DNA of 64,000 bases from an uncultured Collinsella sp. GTDB lineage: Bacteria > Actinomycetota > Coriobacteriia > Coriobacteriales > Coriobacteriaceae. The stretch is from NCBI GenBank assembly GCA_900541135.1, contig UQIG01000001.1, positions 74,454-138,453 of the forward strand, read 5' to 3'. Under the pieces are notes generated by a model that was given only the letters and a program-made list of their open reading frames with translations, made no database searches and was not told the DNA's origin. Numbering within the stretch: the first letter of the stretch is position 1; the number at the start of each line of letters is the position of its first letter. A program made the position numbers and the translations under genes. This document shows, piece by piece, positions 6,622 to 14,060 of this stretch.

Positions 6622-8301
6622 ATGGATTGCCAGTCTCTGTACGACGAGTTCGCGGACAAGGCGTTGGCGGACATCAAGCTATCGAAGAAGTTCGCAGGCG
6701 TCAATGAGTTCAACAGCGGATTCCTTTTTGGAACCGATGATTGCAATTGCGCAAGCATGAAGCAGATGCAGCGAAACTGGGCTGCAGCGGCGCCTGGCCT
6801 ATTCGCTGACTTTGCAAGGAAGCTGGCATCTGGGCATTCCATCGAAACCTTCGACCTGCCATCCAAGTCAAGATGGAAGAACGCCGGCTTCGGTTACATT
6901 GCGGACGGGGGGAAGCATGCATGCGTCATGCTGTGGCCAAGCATCGACCATAGCCCGCTTAACCACACTAAGAGCAACTCCACGTTCTGGGCGTTCGAGT
7001 TGGTGGAGAACGGGGAGGTTGACGACGTCTACCTTGTATGGCTTGCGGATGAGGCCAACGTCAAGCTCCGCGAGAGTCTCGGCTACTGGTACGAGTCTTT
7101 CTCTCCGCGCGGCGTCAAGCACGTCTCTGCAACAGATTGGTTCGAGAGGACTTTCGGAAAGGAAGAGGCCGACCGTTTGACCGACGTGGCTGGCAGGGTG
7201 AGAACGGAGGGTCGACTTGTCCAGGGGTTCACGGTTGTTGCCCTGCCCACCGAGCATGAGCTCGGCTCCTTCAGACGAGAGCTCCTTCACGACTACGAGG
7301 CGATCGAGCTTCCTCTTATCAGGTACCGTCTGATGGGAAGAGGGATGTCGGAGCGCGACATCGATATCTTGGCGCGCAACATTCAGCGCAAAGATCTGTT
7401 CGAAATACTCTTCGGGCAAGCCAGCTTCGCCGTCAGCTTTCTGTCGTCAGAGTGGCGCTACAGGCTCAACACCCTCTCCGAGAATGTCGAGCAGACCGGG
7501 ACGGTCGCTGGCTACATCAAGGCGATAGAGCAGATGATGTTCGACCTTCTTCCGCTTTGGGCGAACAGGGACTACAAGGTGGCGTTTGGCGCCGTAAAGG
7601 CCTGGAACCCTGCCGTCCCGCTCACCTCAGCCCTCCTGGCGGAGAAGGACAAAGAGGCAACGTTGGGCCCGCTTGCCTATCTATTTGCAAGCTACCAGCA
7701 CAAATACTTCAACGTGCGCATCTACGATCCTGAGATTGATTACAAGTCCTTTCGCGAGCTCCTGTTCGGGCGGCTGCGGTCGTTCATGGACGACACCCGC
7801 AATGGGAAGCTCCATAAGTCCAACTTCTACGACCTGGGCAAGGTTAGGGAAATCAGGGACGAGGTTCTTGACATCATGTTCATGCTGCTCGGCGGCCTAC
7901 GGCTCGACGAAGAACAGCTCAAGTATCTTGACGGCATGAGAGCCCAGGGCGAATCGAGCCCCGACGACCTCGCGGAGATGGCAAAGGTCCTCAATGAGGG
8001 ACTCGATGGTTTAATCGTCAGCTCAATCGAGAGCGCGCATCTCATCGCTATAGAGCATCATGACGACACCCACCTCTGGTCCATCGCCCTGTCGATAATG
8101 GGTGACGGGATCGACATCCATAACTCCTACTACTACTCTCCGCTGCGCGGGCTGTCGCAGGATGAAGAGCTGGAAAACATTGATCGCCTATTCAGAAGGT
8201 ACCGCTCGGAAAGGTGCGCCTCTGATGCCCTTGCAGAGGTTCTGACCGAGTACGTCGTCTTTAGCGTTAAATCCAAGCCGTTTCATGTCCCTTTGCAATA
8301 G
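6622..8301 (+). CDS. Uncharacterised 559-aa protein with a HEPN-like RNGKLH motif
   Basis: I do not recognise the full-length family. The N-terminal half (1-280) is mixed alpha/beta with no clear catalytic signature. Residues 295-430 look helical, and the segment DDTRNGKLHKSNFYDL contains RNGKLH (393-398), the RX4H pattern of HEPN ribonucleases, followed by a hydrophobic helix DEVLDIMFMLLGG as in HEPN domains of defence proteins. The C-terminal part (430-559) contains paired histidines (IEHHDDTH, 477-484). It converges on and overlaps the WYL regulator gene by 35 bases. Its place beside AbiF and a type III toxin supports a defence role, which is inference. The ribosome binding site is weak. 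Confidence 0.7.
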   Translation: MDCQSLYDEFADKALADIKLSKKFAGVNEFNSGFLFGTDDCNCASMKQMQRNWAAAAPGLFADFARKLASGHSIETFDLPSKSRWKNAGFGYIADGGKHACVMLWPSIDHSPLNHTKSNSTFWAFELVENGEVDDVYLVWLADEANVKLRESLGYWYESFSPRGVKHVSATDWFERTFGKEEADRLTDVAGRVRTEGRLVQGFTVVALPTEHELGSFRRELLHDYEAIELPLIRYRLMGRGMSERDIDILARNIQRKDLFEILFGQASFAVSFLSSEWRYRLNTLSENVEQTGTVAGYIKAIEQMMFDLLPLWANRDYKVAFGAVKAWNPAVPLTSALLAEKDKEATLGPLAYLFASYQHKYFNVRIYDPEIDYKSFRELLFGRLRSFMDDTRNGKLHKSNFYDLGKVREIRDEVLDIMFMLLGGLRLDEEQLKYLDGMRAQGESSPDDLAEMAKVLNEGLDGLIVSSIESAHLIAIEHHDDTHLWSIALSIMGDGIDIHNSYYYSPLRGLSQDEELENIDRLFRRYRSERCASDALAEVLTEYVVFSVKSKPFHVPLQ

Positions 8302-9466
8302 CATCTCGCTCGGCTCCCAGAGCGCTTTCAAGCATGGAGATATAGCCCTCGTGCGCCGCCTCGTAATCTTCGACGAACTGCCGAAGCGTATCGGCGCTGC
8401 ATGACGAAAGGCCTCGAAAGGTCCTGGCCCAGGTGAGGCCTTTCGGCTTTGCAAGGAAAACGCCTCCTCCCATACCGAAAAGCCAACGGTAGAGGGTTGG
8501 AGACAGCTGCGTCCTCACGCAGGCGTAGCCATGGGGATTGCCGGCATCGTCCTCGGAGACGTGCGAAAAAACCAAGTCGTGGCCGAACCTGTCGTAGGCA
8601 TATTGGGCGCAACGCCCCTCGACTTTGAGGAAAAGCGTCCTGCTGGTCCCGTCGCCGTACATGTCAATCCGCTCTCGGACGTCGGCGGCCACCCTTCTCC
8701 TAAGCTCGTCAACCCTGCCGGGGTTGCGGAGCTTCTTCCCCGATACCATCGCGTTCGTCATATGGTCCAGCCTGCGGAAAAAGGGTTCGCCCTCGGGAAC
8801 CTTGTCAGTTGTCACGCAGGTCTCAAGATAGTAGTGTCCGAAGCTGTAGACGAGGCAAACGGGGTCTTCGGACGAGATCTGGCGGTCAATCAGCTCATCC
8901 CCGTTCATCAAGTGGCGGCGATAACGGAAGCAGAGCTGTTCGTTGTTGCGAATCGCGGAGGAGGCGGCGACCATCGCCGCAAGTGCGTTCATGCCCTCAT
9001 GGGTTTCGCGCTCATCGACAAAGATCGATTCGACCATCTCTTCCAGCTCGCGGTCGGACATGATTTCCTCGAGCTTCGCGCAAAGGCGAGCGCGCTGCTC
9101 CTCATTGACGAACTTGCTCGTTCTCACCATGCCCATCAGGAGCGAAGAGTCATGCGATGAAAAGGGCTTTGCCGCGCAGCGGTACCCGGTTTTCTCGCCC
9201 CGCCCGGGCTTTATGACTTCGGCTCCGAAGGGGCTGCATGATGCCAAAGCGTCGAGATCGGCGCGGACGGAGTTTTCGGCCACATTGCTCCCCGACAGTC
9301 GCGAGAGAACCCGAGCTATTTCCTGCGAGGTGAGTCCCTCGTTCTCGTCGGTGAAATCGCATAGCAGGCGCGCGACTGCCAGCAAGCGCTGTCGCGTTCC
9401 GCTCTCAATCGTGCCGCATCTCTCGAGAAAAGCCGCTATCTCAATGTCCGTCAGCTTCCTCGACAT
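8267..9466 (-). CDS. WYL-domain transcriptional regulator
   Basis: A 399-aa protein. An N-terminal winged-helix region (about 15-90; LTSQEIARVLSRL, then SVRADLDAL) is followed by a WYL-type sensor domain (about 170-260; LCFRYRR and VYSFGHYYLETC) and a WCX-like C-terminus. WYL regulators bind nucleic acid or nucleotide ligands and often control defence islands. The ATG at 9466 is chosen because GAGGAAACC precedes it; an ATG 27 bases upstream has no ribosome binding site. It converges with the HEPN-like gene and runs divergently from two small genes, either of which it may regulate. Confidence 0.85.
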   Translation of the reverse strand: MSRKLTDIEIAAFLERCGTIESGTRQRLLAVARLLCDFTDENEGLTSQEIARVLSRLSGSNVAENSVRADLDALASCSPFGAEVIKPGRGEKTGYRCAAKPFSSHDSSLLMGMVRTSKFVNEEQRARLCAKLEEIMSDRELEEMVESIFVDERETHEGMNALAAMVAASSAIRNNEQLCFRYRRHLMNGDELIDRQISSEDPVCLVYSFGHYYLETCVTTDKVPEGEPFFRRLDHMTNAMVSGKKLRNPGRVDELRRRVAADVRERIDMYGDGTSRTLFLKVEGRCAQYAYDRFGHDLVFSHVSEDDAGNPHGYACVRTQLSPTLYRWLFGMGGGVFLAKPKGLTWARTFRGLSSCSADTLRQFVEDYEAAHEGYISMLESALGAERDAIAKGHETAWI

Positions 9467-9585
9467 GGTTTCCTCGTTTCTATTGAATGACATTAAATAT
9501 TGTAGGTCATTAGAGCGTCTGCATTCGAACGGCAGGGCTCTTATTCGAGAAACTGTCCTCAGTAAAACCCGTAGAGGAGGAACTG

Positions 9586-9756
9586 ATGACCGACAAGAGC
9601 CGTTTGGAAGATAAGCACTTCGAAAAGGCGGGAAGTGGCCGCGACATGGACACGTGGTTCTTCAGGTTGATGGCCGCCGCCGTGACGTGCATGACCGTGG
9701 CGCTCCTCGCTGGAATGGCATGCCACATCGCCCTCACGCTCAAGCTGCTCGCCTAG
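9586..9756 (+). CDS. Small membrane protein, 56 aa
   Basis: The start is clear: GAGGAGG lies just before the ATG. The first 25 residues are charged and polar (MTDKSRLEDKHFEKAG...). The rest is one hydrophobic segment, AAAVTCMTVALLAGMA followed by CHIALTLKLLA. No family is recognised. A second small gene follows 24 bases downstream, so the two are probably co-transcribed, divergently from the WYL regulator. Such pairs occur in integrative elements, but I see no relaxase or integrase in the window to confirm that. Confidence 0.65.
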   Translation: MTDKSRLEDKHFEKAGSGRDMDTWFFRLMAAAVTCMTVALLAGMACHIALTLKLLA

Positions 9757-9780
9757 ACTAACCCCACGAAAGGAACGACC

Positions 9781-10011
9781 ATGGACAGCAAGAACATCGC
9801 AAAGGCCGCCACCGAGCTCGTCGACTCGCCCGAGGGTGCGCTGAAGACCGTCAGGGAAGCCATCGGGTACGCGCTCGAGGTCAACCCAACGAAGGAGCAG
9901 GCCGCCATTGCGGTCGCCGCGCTGATGGCGTCGGTCGCCTTCTATGCGATCAAGAAGAACTACAGTTTCGCATACGACAAGCTGTCGTTCACCGCGCCGT
10001 CGGCCGGGTAG
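9781..10011 (+). CDS. Hypothetical 76-aa protein
   Basis: AAAGGAACGACC precedes the ATG. The protein is predicted to be helical, with a hydrophobic stretch near residues 40-57 (AAIAVAALMASVAFYAI) and a short basic patch KK after it, so it is probably membrane-associated. No family is recognised. It is the last gene of a two-gene unit and is followed by a GC-rich hairpin. Confidence 0.65.
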   Translation: MDSKNIAKAATELVDSPEGALKTVREAIGYALEVNPTKEQAAIAVAALMASVAFYAIKKNYSFAYDKLSFTAPSAG

Positions 10012-10036
10012 TGCGAGCGAGGGAAACGCCCAGAAG

Positions 10037-10065
10037 GAGGGCCGGAGCCATAGGCCCCGGCCCTC
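10037..10065 (+). terminator. Terminator-like hairpin after the small-gene pair
   Basis: GAGGGCCGG (10037-10045) pairs with CCGGCCCTC (10057-10065). The following bases are TCTCGTTT, so the T-run is imperfect. Confidence 0.6.
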
Positions 10066-10128
10066 TCTCGTTTGCACTCCTACCCCGAACAGGACTCCTC
10101 GCCGAAGCCCCTTGAGCATCGGGCGCCA

Positions 10129-10569
10129 CTATCGAGCGTGCGCGTTTTCGTAGGCCTCTTTGATTTCTTCTGGCAAGCCATTGGGAATCAGTGCCTTAAG
10201 CCTGTCCTCGCCGCCATCTTGCATCGCCTGTTCGTAGTACCAGCATTTGAACTTCAGCATGTCCAGCGCACGGTTCATCTTCGCGATCTCCGACTCCATG
10301 TGGGCCTTCCGGTCCTCGAACATGGCCTTGCGCTGGGGGTATGTAGATGGGCCTTCCGCACACCATTCCATGAACAGCCGGATGTCCTTGATCTCCATCC
10401 CCGCCTTCTTTAGGCATTCGATGACCCGAAGCGCCTCGAGTTCCCTGTCGCCGAATTGGCGAATGCCGGACGCTCGCTCCAATCCTGGAAACAGTCCCTG
10501 CTTGTCGTAATATCGCAGCGTTGAAGCGGGCAAACCGAACATCTCCGACACCTGGCCGATTGTGTACAT
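10129..10569 (-). CDS. MerR-family transcriptional regulator
   Basis: A 146-aa protein. The N-terminal helix-turn-helix MYTIGQVSEMFGLPASTLRYYDKQGLFPG is the MerR signature, followed by the wing (SGIRQFGDRELEAL) and a coiled-coil dimerisation helix (about 80-120). There is no C-terminal cysteine cluster, which argues against metal sensing, although one Cys-Trp-Tyr-Tyr segment is present near residue 111. It is divergent from the decarboxylase-cupin gene, and a MerR-type promoter lies between them, so it most likely activates that gene. Confidence 0.9.
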   Translation of the reverse strand: MYTIGQVSEMFGLPASTLRYYDKQGLFPGLERASGIRQFGDRELEALRVIECLKKAGMEIKDIRLFMEWCAEGPSTYPQRKAMFEDRKAHMESEIAKMNRALDMLKFKCWYYEQAMQDGGEDRLKALIPNGLPEEIKEAYENAHAR

Positions 10570-10600
10570 GGCTCCTCCGAATAGATCTCGATTTCATTCC

Positions 10601-10631
10601 TTGACCTAAAGTCAGGTTTAGGTACTACCTT
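10601..10631 (+). promoter_or_regulatory. MerR-type promoter with 19-bp spacer and operator
   Basis: TTGACC (10601-10606) and TACCTT (10626-10631) are separated by exactly 19 bases, the overlong spacing typical of MerR-activated promoters. ACCTAAA-gtcagg-TTTAGGT (10604-10623), a perfect inverted repeat, sits in the spacer. Transcription would run toward the decarboxylase-cupin gene. About 150 bases of leader follow. Confidence 0.8.
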
Positions 10632-10787
10632 CATTCTCGTCAATGCAAATCGGAGGTGCAAGAGGTGTCCGTAATCGCCGGGCATCCCGCTCTGGAGCAG
10701 GCGCAACGAATGGGCATGGAAATCTAGGCGCGGCTTAGCTGCGCGAAAGCAGTTTGTACTCAAAACCATCGGCAGGAGGAATCAAAC

Positions 10788-11552
10788 ATGACGATTAAGC
10801 AGACGGCGGGCAGAGATGCCCTGGGGGAGTTCGCTCCCAAATTCGCACAGCTCAATGACGACGTGCTGTTCGGCGAGGTATGGAGCCGGGAGGGCGAGCT
10901 CTCCTTGCGCGACCGCAGCGTGGTGACGGTGGTGGCCCTAATGGCGCAGGGACTGACGGACTCTTCGTTCAAATATCACCTGACGTCCGCGAAGAACAAC
11001 GGCGTGACCAGGGCGGAGATAGCGGAAATCCTTACGCACGCGGCGTTTTACGCGGGTTGGCCCAAGGCATGGGCGGCCTTCCGCATGGCGAAGGAGGTCT
11101 GGGTGGACGACGATGCCGCCGACGCAAAGGCTCAGCACCAAAACGAGATGGCCTTTCCCATCGGTGCCCCCAACGACGCGTTCGCGAAGTACTTCATCGG
11201 GCAAAGCTACCTCGCGCCCCTTTCCACCGAGCAGGTCGGCGTCTGCAACGTGACGTTCGAGCCCGGCTGCCGCAACAACTGGCACGTCCATCACGCCAAA
11301 AGCGGCGGCGGGCAGATCCTCGTCTGCGTGGCTGGCCGAGGGTTTTACCAGGAATGGGGAAAGCCGGCACAGGAGCTGCACCCGGGCGACGTGGTCAACA
11401 TCGCCCCGGGGGTGAAGCATTGGCACGGAGCCGCGCCCGACAGCTGGTTCTCCCATCTCGCGCTTGAGGTTCCGGGCGAGGAGACCTCCAACGAGTGGCT
11501 GGAGCCCGTGGACGACGAGGGATATCTCAAAGCGACTAGCAGGGAGTCTTAA
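10788..11552 (+). CDS. Carboxymuconolactone decarboxylase-cupin fusion protein
   Basis: A 254-aa protein. Residues 1-110 form a carboxymuconolactone decarboxylase/AhpD-like domain (LSLRDRSVVTVVALMAQG and ILTHAAFYAGWPKAW). Residues 125-245 form a cupin with metal-ligand histidines in WHVHHAKSGGGQILVC and GVKHWHGA. Fusions of this type under MerR control are common in anaerobes. The substrate is unknown, and decarboxylation or peroxide/quinone chemistry are both possible. AGGAGG precedes the start. The leader contains a possible 20-aa peptide (GTG at about 10665) behind GGAGG. Confidence 0.85.
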   Translation: MTIKQTAGRDALGEFAPKFAQLNDDVLFGEVWSREGELSLRDRSVVTVVALMAQGLTDSSFKYHLTSAKNNGVTRAEIAEILTHAAFYAGWPKAWAAFRMAKEVWVDDDAADAKAQHQNEMAFPIGAPNDAFAKYFIGQSYLAPLSTEQVGVCNVTFEPGCRNNWHVHHAKSGGGQILVCVAGRGFYQEWGKPAQELHPGDVVNIAPGVKHWHGAAPDSWFSHLALEVPGEETSNEWLEPVDDEGYLKATSRES

Positions 11553-11912
11553 GCACCGTCGCCCGTCTGTGCCCCGCTCGAAGGAACGGAGGCGGATGCC
11601 CTCTGCCAGCGCCCGCCGGCAAACGATGACTATTATCTGCTCTACTCGGATGACGACGCGTACGCCCGCGTGGCCCAGCGCCTTATCGAGCGCGGCGCGG
11701 AGCAGATGGTTCCCTCGATCATGGAGAAGGCCGGGCTTTCGCGCGAGGACGCCTATCTGCTCTTTGTCCACAACGTTCAGGGAAATCTCGCGGTCAACCG
11801 CCTGCTCGGTTGGAGGCGAGGGCCCGAGTTCGCCCACGCCCAGGAGCTGCTCAGCGCCTATTCCGAAGGGGACATGCGAGCGGTATCGGCTCGTCGCGAT
11901 TTCCGTAGTTGA
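11553..11912 (+). pseudogene. Remnant of a regulator, possibly the TetR C-terminal domain
   Basis: The frame continues in phase straight after the stop codon of the decarboxylase-cupin gene and encodes about 119 residues without a plausible ATG start. LIERGAEQMVPSIMEKAGLS and FVHNVQGNLAVNRLLG resemble the helical ligand-binding half of TetR-family proteins, but no DNA-binding domain is present. It is probably a deletion remnant, though a GTG at 11670 could start an 80-aa product. Identification is tentative. Confidence 0.4.
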
Positions 11913-12203
11913 TCTTGACTGTGGACTCCTTACAAGTCTTGCTCGAGATCGAGCGGAGGCTGGGCCCTGCCGAATCGGAGCTATGGCGACCAAAAATGTT
12001 GCCAGAAGACGCCGTCGACGCTGTTTGCGATGGGGCAGAGCTCGATGGCGGTTCGGCACAGTCTGTTTCGTCGGTTTCGCGGGGCGTTGATGGCCTGAAG
12101 GCGACCGTTGGAAAAAGCTCATTTCCGTGGGGAAGAAACTTCTCGGTGAGTAAAGCTCATCGGAGCGGGGATAGAGCTTTGTCTGCGGGGTACGAAATGT
12201 TGG
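11913..12203. other. Region without a recognisable gene
   Basis: The base composition is uneven and the frames that cross it have no start signals. Nothing is identified. It lies downstream of both flanking genes. Confidence 0.4.
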
Positions 12204-13088
12204 CTAGCGGTTTCGACGCCTTGTTGCAGAAATGCCAACTGCCGCAACTACAGCACCGGCAACACTCAGGGCGGCTGCCATCGCACCGTTGTCGCCCGTC
12301 GCGGGTAGGGTGGCCCCGGCTGGTTTAACTGCCGCTACTGCCTTGGTGGAAACGGGATTTGCCGTGGGCTTTTTTGCATTGGGCTGCGGTGTGGGCTCGG
12401 GCTTGGTTTCCGGTTCGGGTTTGGAACCGCTCGTATCGGTTGCAAACAAGTGCACGTCACTGTCGAAGACGTAACGGATGTAGTAATCGTGCCGCGTTTC
12501 GTGCATAATCCCCTGCCCGCTGTCGAAGTCACGGTCAACGTGTGCGCCAAGGTAGGTTGAGCTGTTGAGGTCCAGCCTGTAAGGGATTTGGTCGTCGGCG
12601 TAACTGCCTGTAAAGACTACGGTTGCTCTAACGTGATTGTCGATCATGGTCAGGGCAATAGAGACGCTGGCCTCTTTGGGGTTCTCGGTTTTTATAAGGC
12701 TTTCGGTATCGGTGTCGATCTTGAAGAGATGGACGGTGTCGTTAAGCCCGTAGATGAAGTCCTCGGGTTTGTCGGGAAAATCGTATACAAGAGCCTCGTT
12801 CTGGACCAACTCGAAAGCAGGGGGTAGCTCCAAATCGTAGTAATGATCGACGACGGTGGTTGCTGTGAGGCTGCCTTCCGCGTTGACTTCTTCGCAGGTG
12901 ATGGGTAATGCGACATCGGGTTCGGGCATTTCGGTCGCCAATGCTGCGCAGGGTAGCAAAAGCTGTCCTGTCATAAGAATGCTTACTCCGTAGGCGACGA
13001 CTCTGGCGCCTGCATGAAGCTTGACGTTGCGGATAGACAGGCCAGTGCGTTTGTTATGGGTTTGCGGTGCAACATGCTGTCCATACAT
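12204..13088 (-). CDS. LPXTG-anchored surface protein
   Basis: A 294-aa protein. A long N-region (1-28) precedes a hydrophobic signal segment (about 30-51, ending ALA-T). The mature part is unfamiliar, with a polar beta-rich body to about residue 220. A Pro/Lys/Glu-rich spacer follows (222-245), then LPATG (261-265), a hydrophobic helix and the tail RRRNR, the complete sortase signal. The protein is therefore expected to be covalently fixed to the cell wall. GGAGCGCC precedes the start. No sortase gene is in the window. The function is unknown; adhesion or a structural role is possible. Confidence 0.85.
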   Translation of the reverse strand: MYGQHVAPQTHNKRTGLSIRNVKLHAGARVVAYGVSILMTGQLLLPCAALATEMPEPDVALPITCEEVNAEGSLTATTVVDHYYDLELPPAFELVQNEALVYDFPDKPEDFIYGLNDTVHLFKIDTDTESLIKTENPKEASVSIALTMIDNHVRATVVFTGSYADDQIPYRLDLNSSTYLGAHVDRDFDSGQGIMHETRHDYYIRYVFDSDVHLFATDTSGSKPEPETKPEPTPQPNAKKPTANPVSTKAVAAVKPAGATLPATGDNGAMAAALSVAGAVVAAVGISATRRRNR

Positions 13089-13408
13089 AAGGCGCTCCTT
13101 GTTCGTAGGCCGGTTTCCGTGGATCTATATTGCGCCTACCCGATTCGGCCAGGCTCATACACGCGAACGCTCACGCGAGCAGGAGAAAGCTCTAGTTAAT
13201 TTTCCCACAGTCGACACTTTGCGGCCAACGATTTGCTGTTCAATTCTCGGAGAGAGAATCAAGACAGTTAACGAGTTGTCAGGCAATGAGATCGTGTCTA
13301 GAGAGCACGAACAAGAGATGTGGTCTGCGGACGACTGAATAGCTCCATCTGTTTTGGTTACAACGAAATGTGTGCCGCGCGCCTGCGGCATGAAGGAGAG
13401 GGAATCCT
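13089..13408. other. Divergent promoter region
   Basis: This stretch separates the surface protein gene from the flavoprotein gene and contains no credible gene. AGAGAGAATC and CAATTCTCGG repeats give a weak hairpin near 13240-13260. The ribosome binding site of the downstream gene is at its end. Confidence 0.45.
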
Positions 13409-13939
13409 ATGAAAATCGTTGTATTGAGCGGTAGTCCGCGTAAGGGCGCCAATACCGACACCATGGTCGAGGCGTTTGCCGAGACCGCGCGCGAGGCCGG
13501 CCATGCGGTCGAGGTCGTCCGCGTTGCCGGCAAGAAGATCGCCGGCTGCTTGGGATGCCAGTACTGCTTCGCCCATGAGGGCGTCTGCGTGCAGAAGGAT
13601 GACATGGCCGACGTGATCGAGTCGCTGAAAGGCGCCGATATGGTCGTCTTCGCCTCGCCTATCTACTGGTTTGATATCACCGCGCAGGAGAAGGCCGCCA
13701 TCGACCGCCTGTACGCCTTCGGTGCCACGGGATTCCCGTTCACCAAGACGGCCCTTTTGCTCGATAGTCACAGCGAGGGCGTCTATGACGCGGCGATCGC
13801 CATGTACAAGTCGGCCTGCGCATACTGCAAGTGGGAGGACCAGGGCATTGTCACCATCAGCGGTATGACCGAGCGCGACAGCATGGCCTCCTCGCCCAAG
13901 CTGGAAGAGGTGCGAGAGCTCGCCCGCAAGCTGGCGTGA
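13409..13939 (+). CDS. Flavodoxin-fold NAD(P)H-dependent oxidoreductase (iron-sulfur flavoprotein-like)
   Basis: A 176-aa protein. The FMN phosphate loop SGSPRKGANTDTM (residues 7-19) opens a flavodoxin fold, and FASPIYWFDITAQEK is the usual second FMN contact. Cysteines 47, 50, 53 and 60 (CLGCQYC and GVC) resemble the cluster motif of iron-sulfur flavoproteins and related reductases. It probably moves electrons between NAD(P)H and an organic acceptor such as a quinone; the substrate is unknown. GAAGGAGAGGG precedes the start, and a strong bidirectional terminator follows. Confidence 0.9.
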   Translation: MKIVVLSGSPRKGANTDTMVEAFAETAREAGHAVEVVRVAGKKIAGCLGCQYCFAHEGVCVQKDDMADVIESLKGADMVVFASPIYWFDITAQEKAAIDRLYAFGATGFPFTKTALLLDSHSEGVYDAAIAMYKSACAYCKWEDQGIVTISGMTERDSMASSPKLEEVRELARKLA

Positions 13940-13962
13940 GAGTGCACTTCTGCGAGTAAATG

Positions 13963-14018
13963 GTAAAAGAAAGGGGCCCGGAGTGCAGTTAATCGCACCT
14001 CGGGGCCCTTTCTTTTAC
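13963..14018. terminator. Bidirectional terminator
   Basis: GTAAAAGAAAGGGGCCC and GGGCCCTTTCTTTTAC form a long stem. Each strand ends in a T-rich run, so both the flavoprotein gene and the convergent topoisomerase A gene can stop here. Confidence 0.9.
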
Positions 14019-14060
14019 GGATTCGTGGCGGTACGACTTCCGCGGTTTTAACCAATCGCG

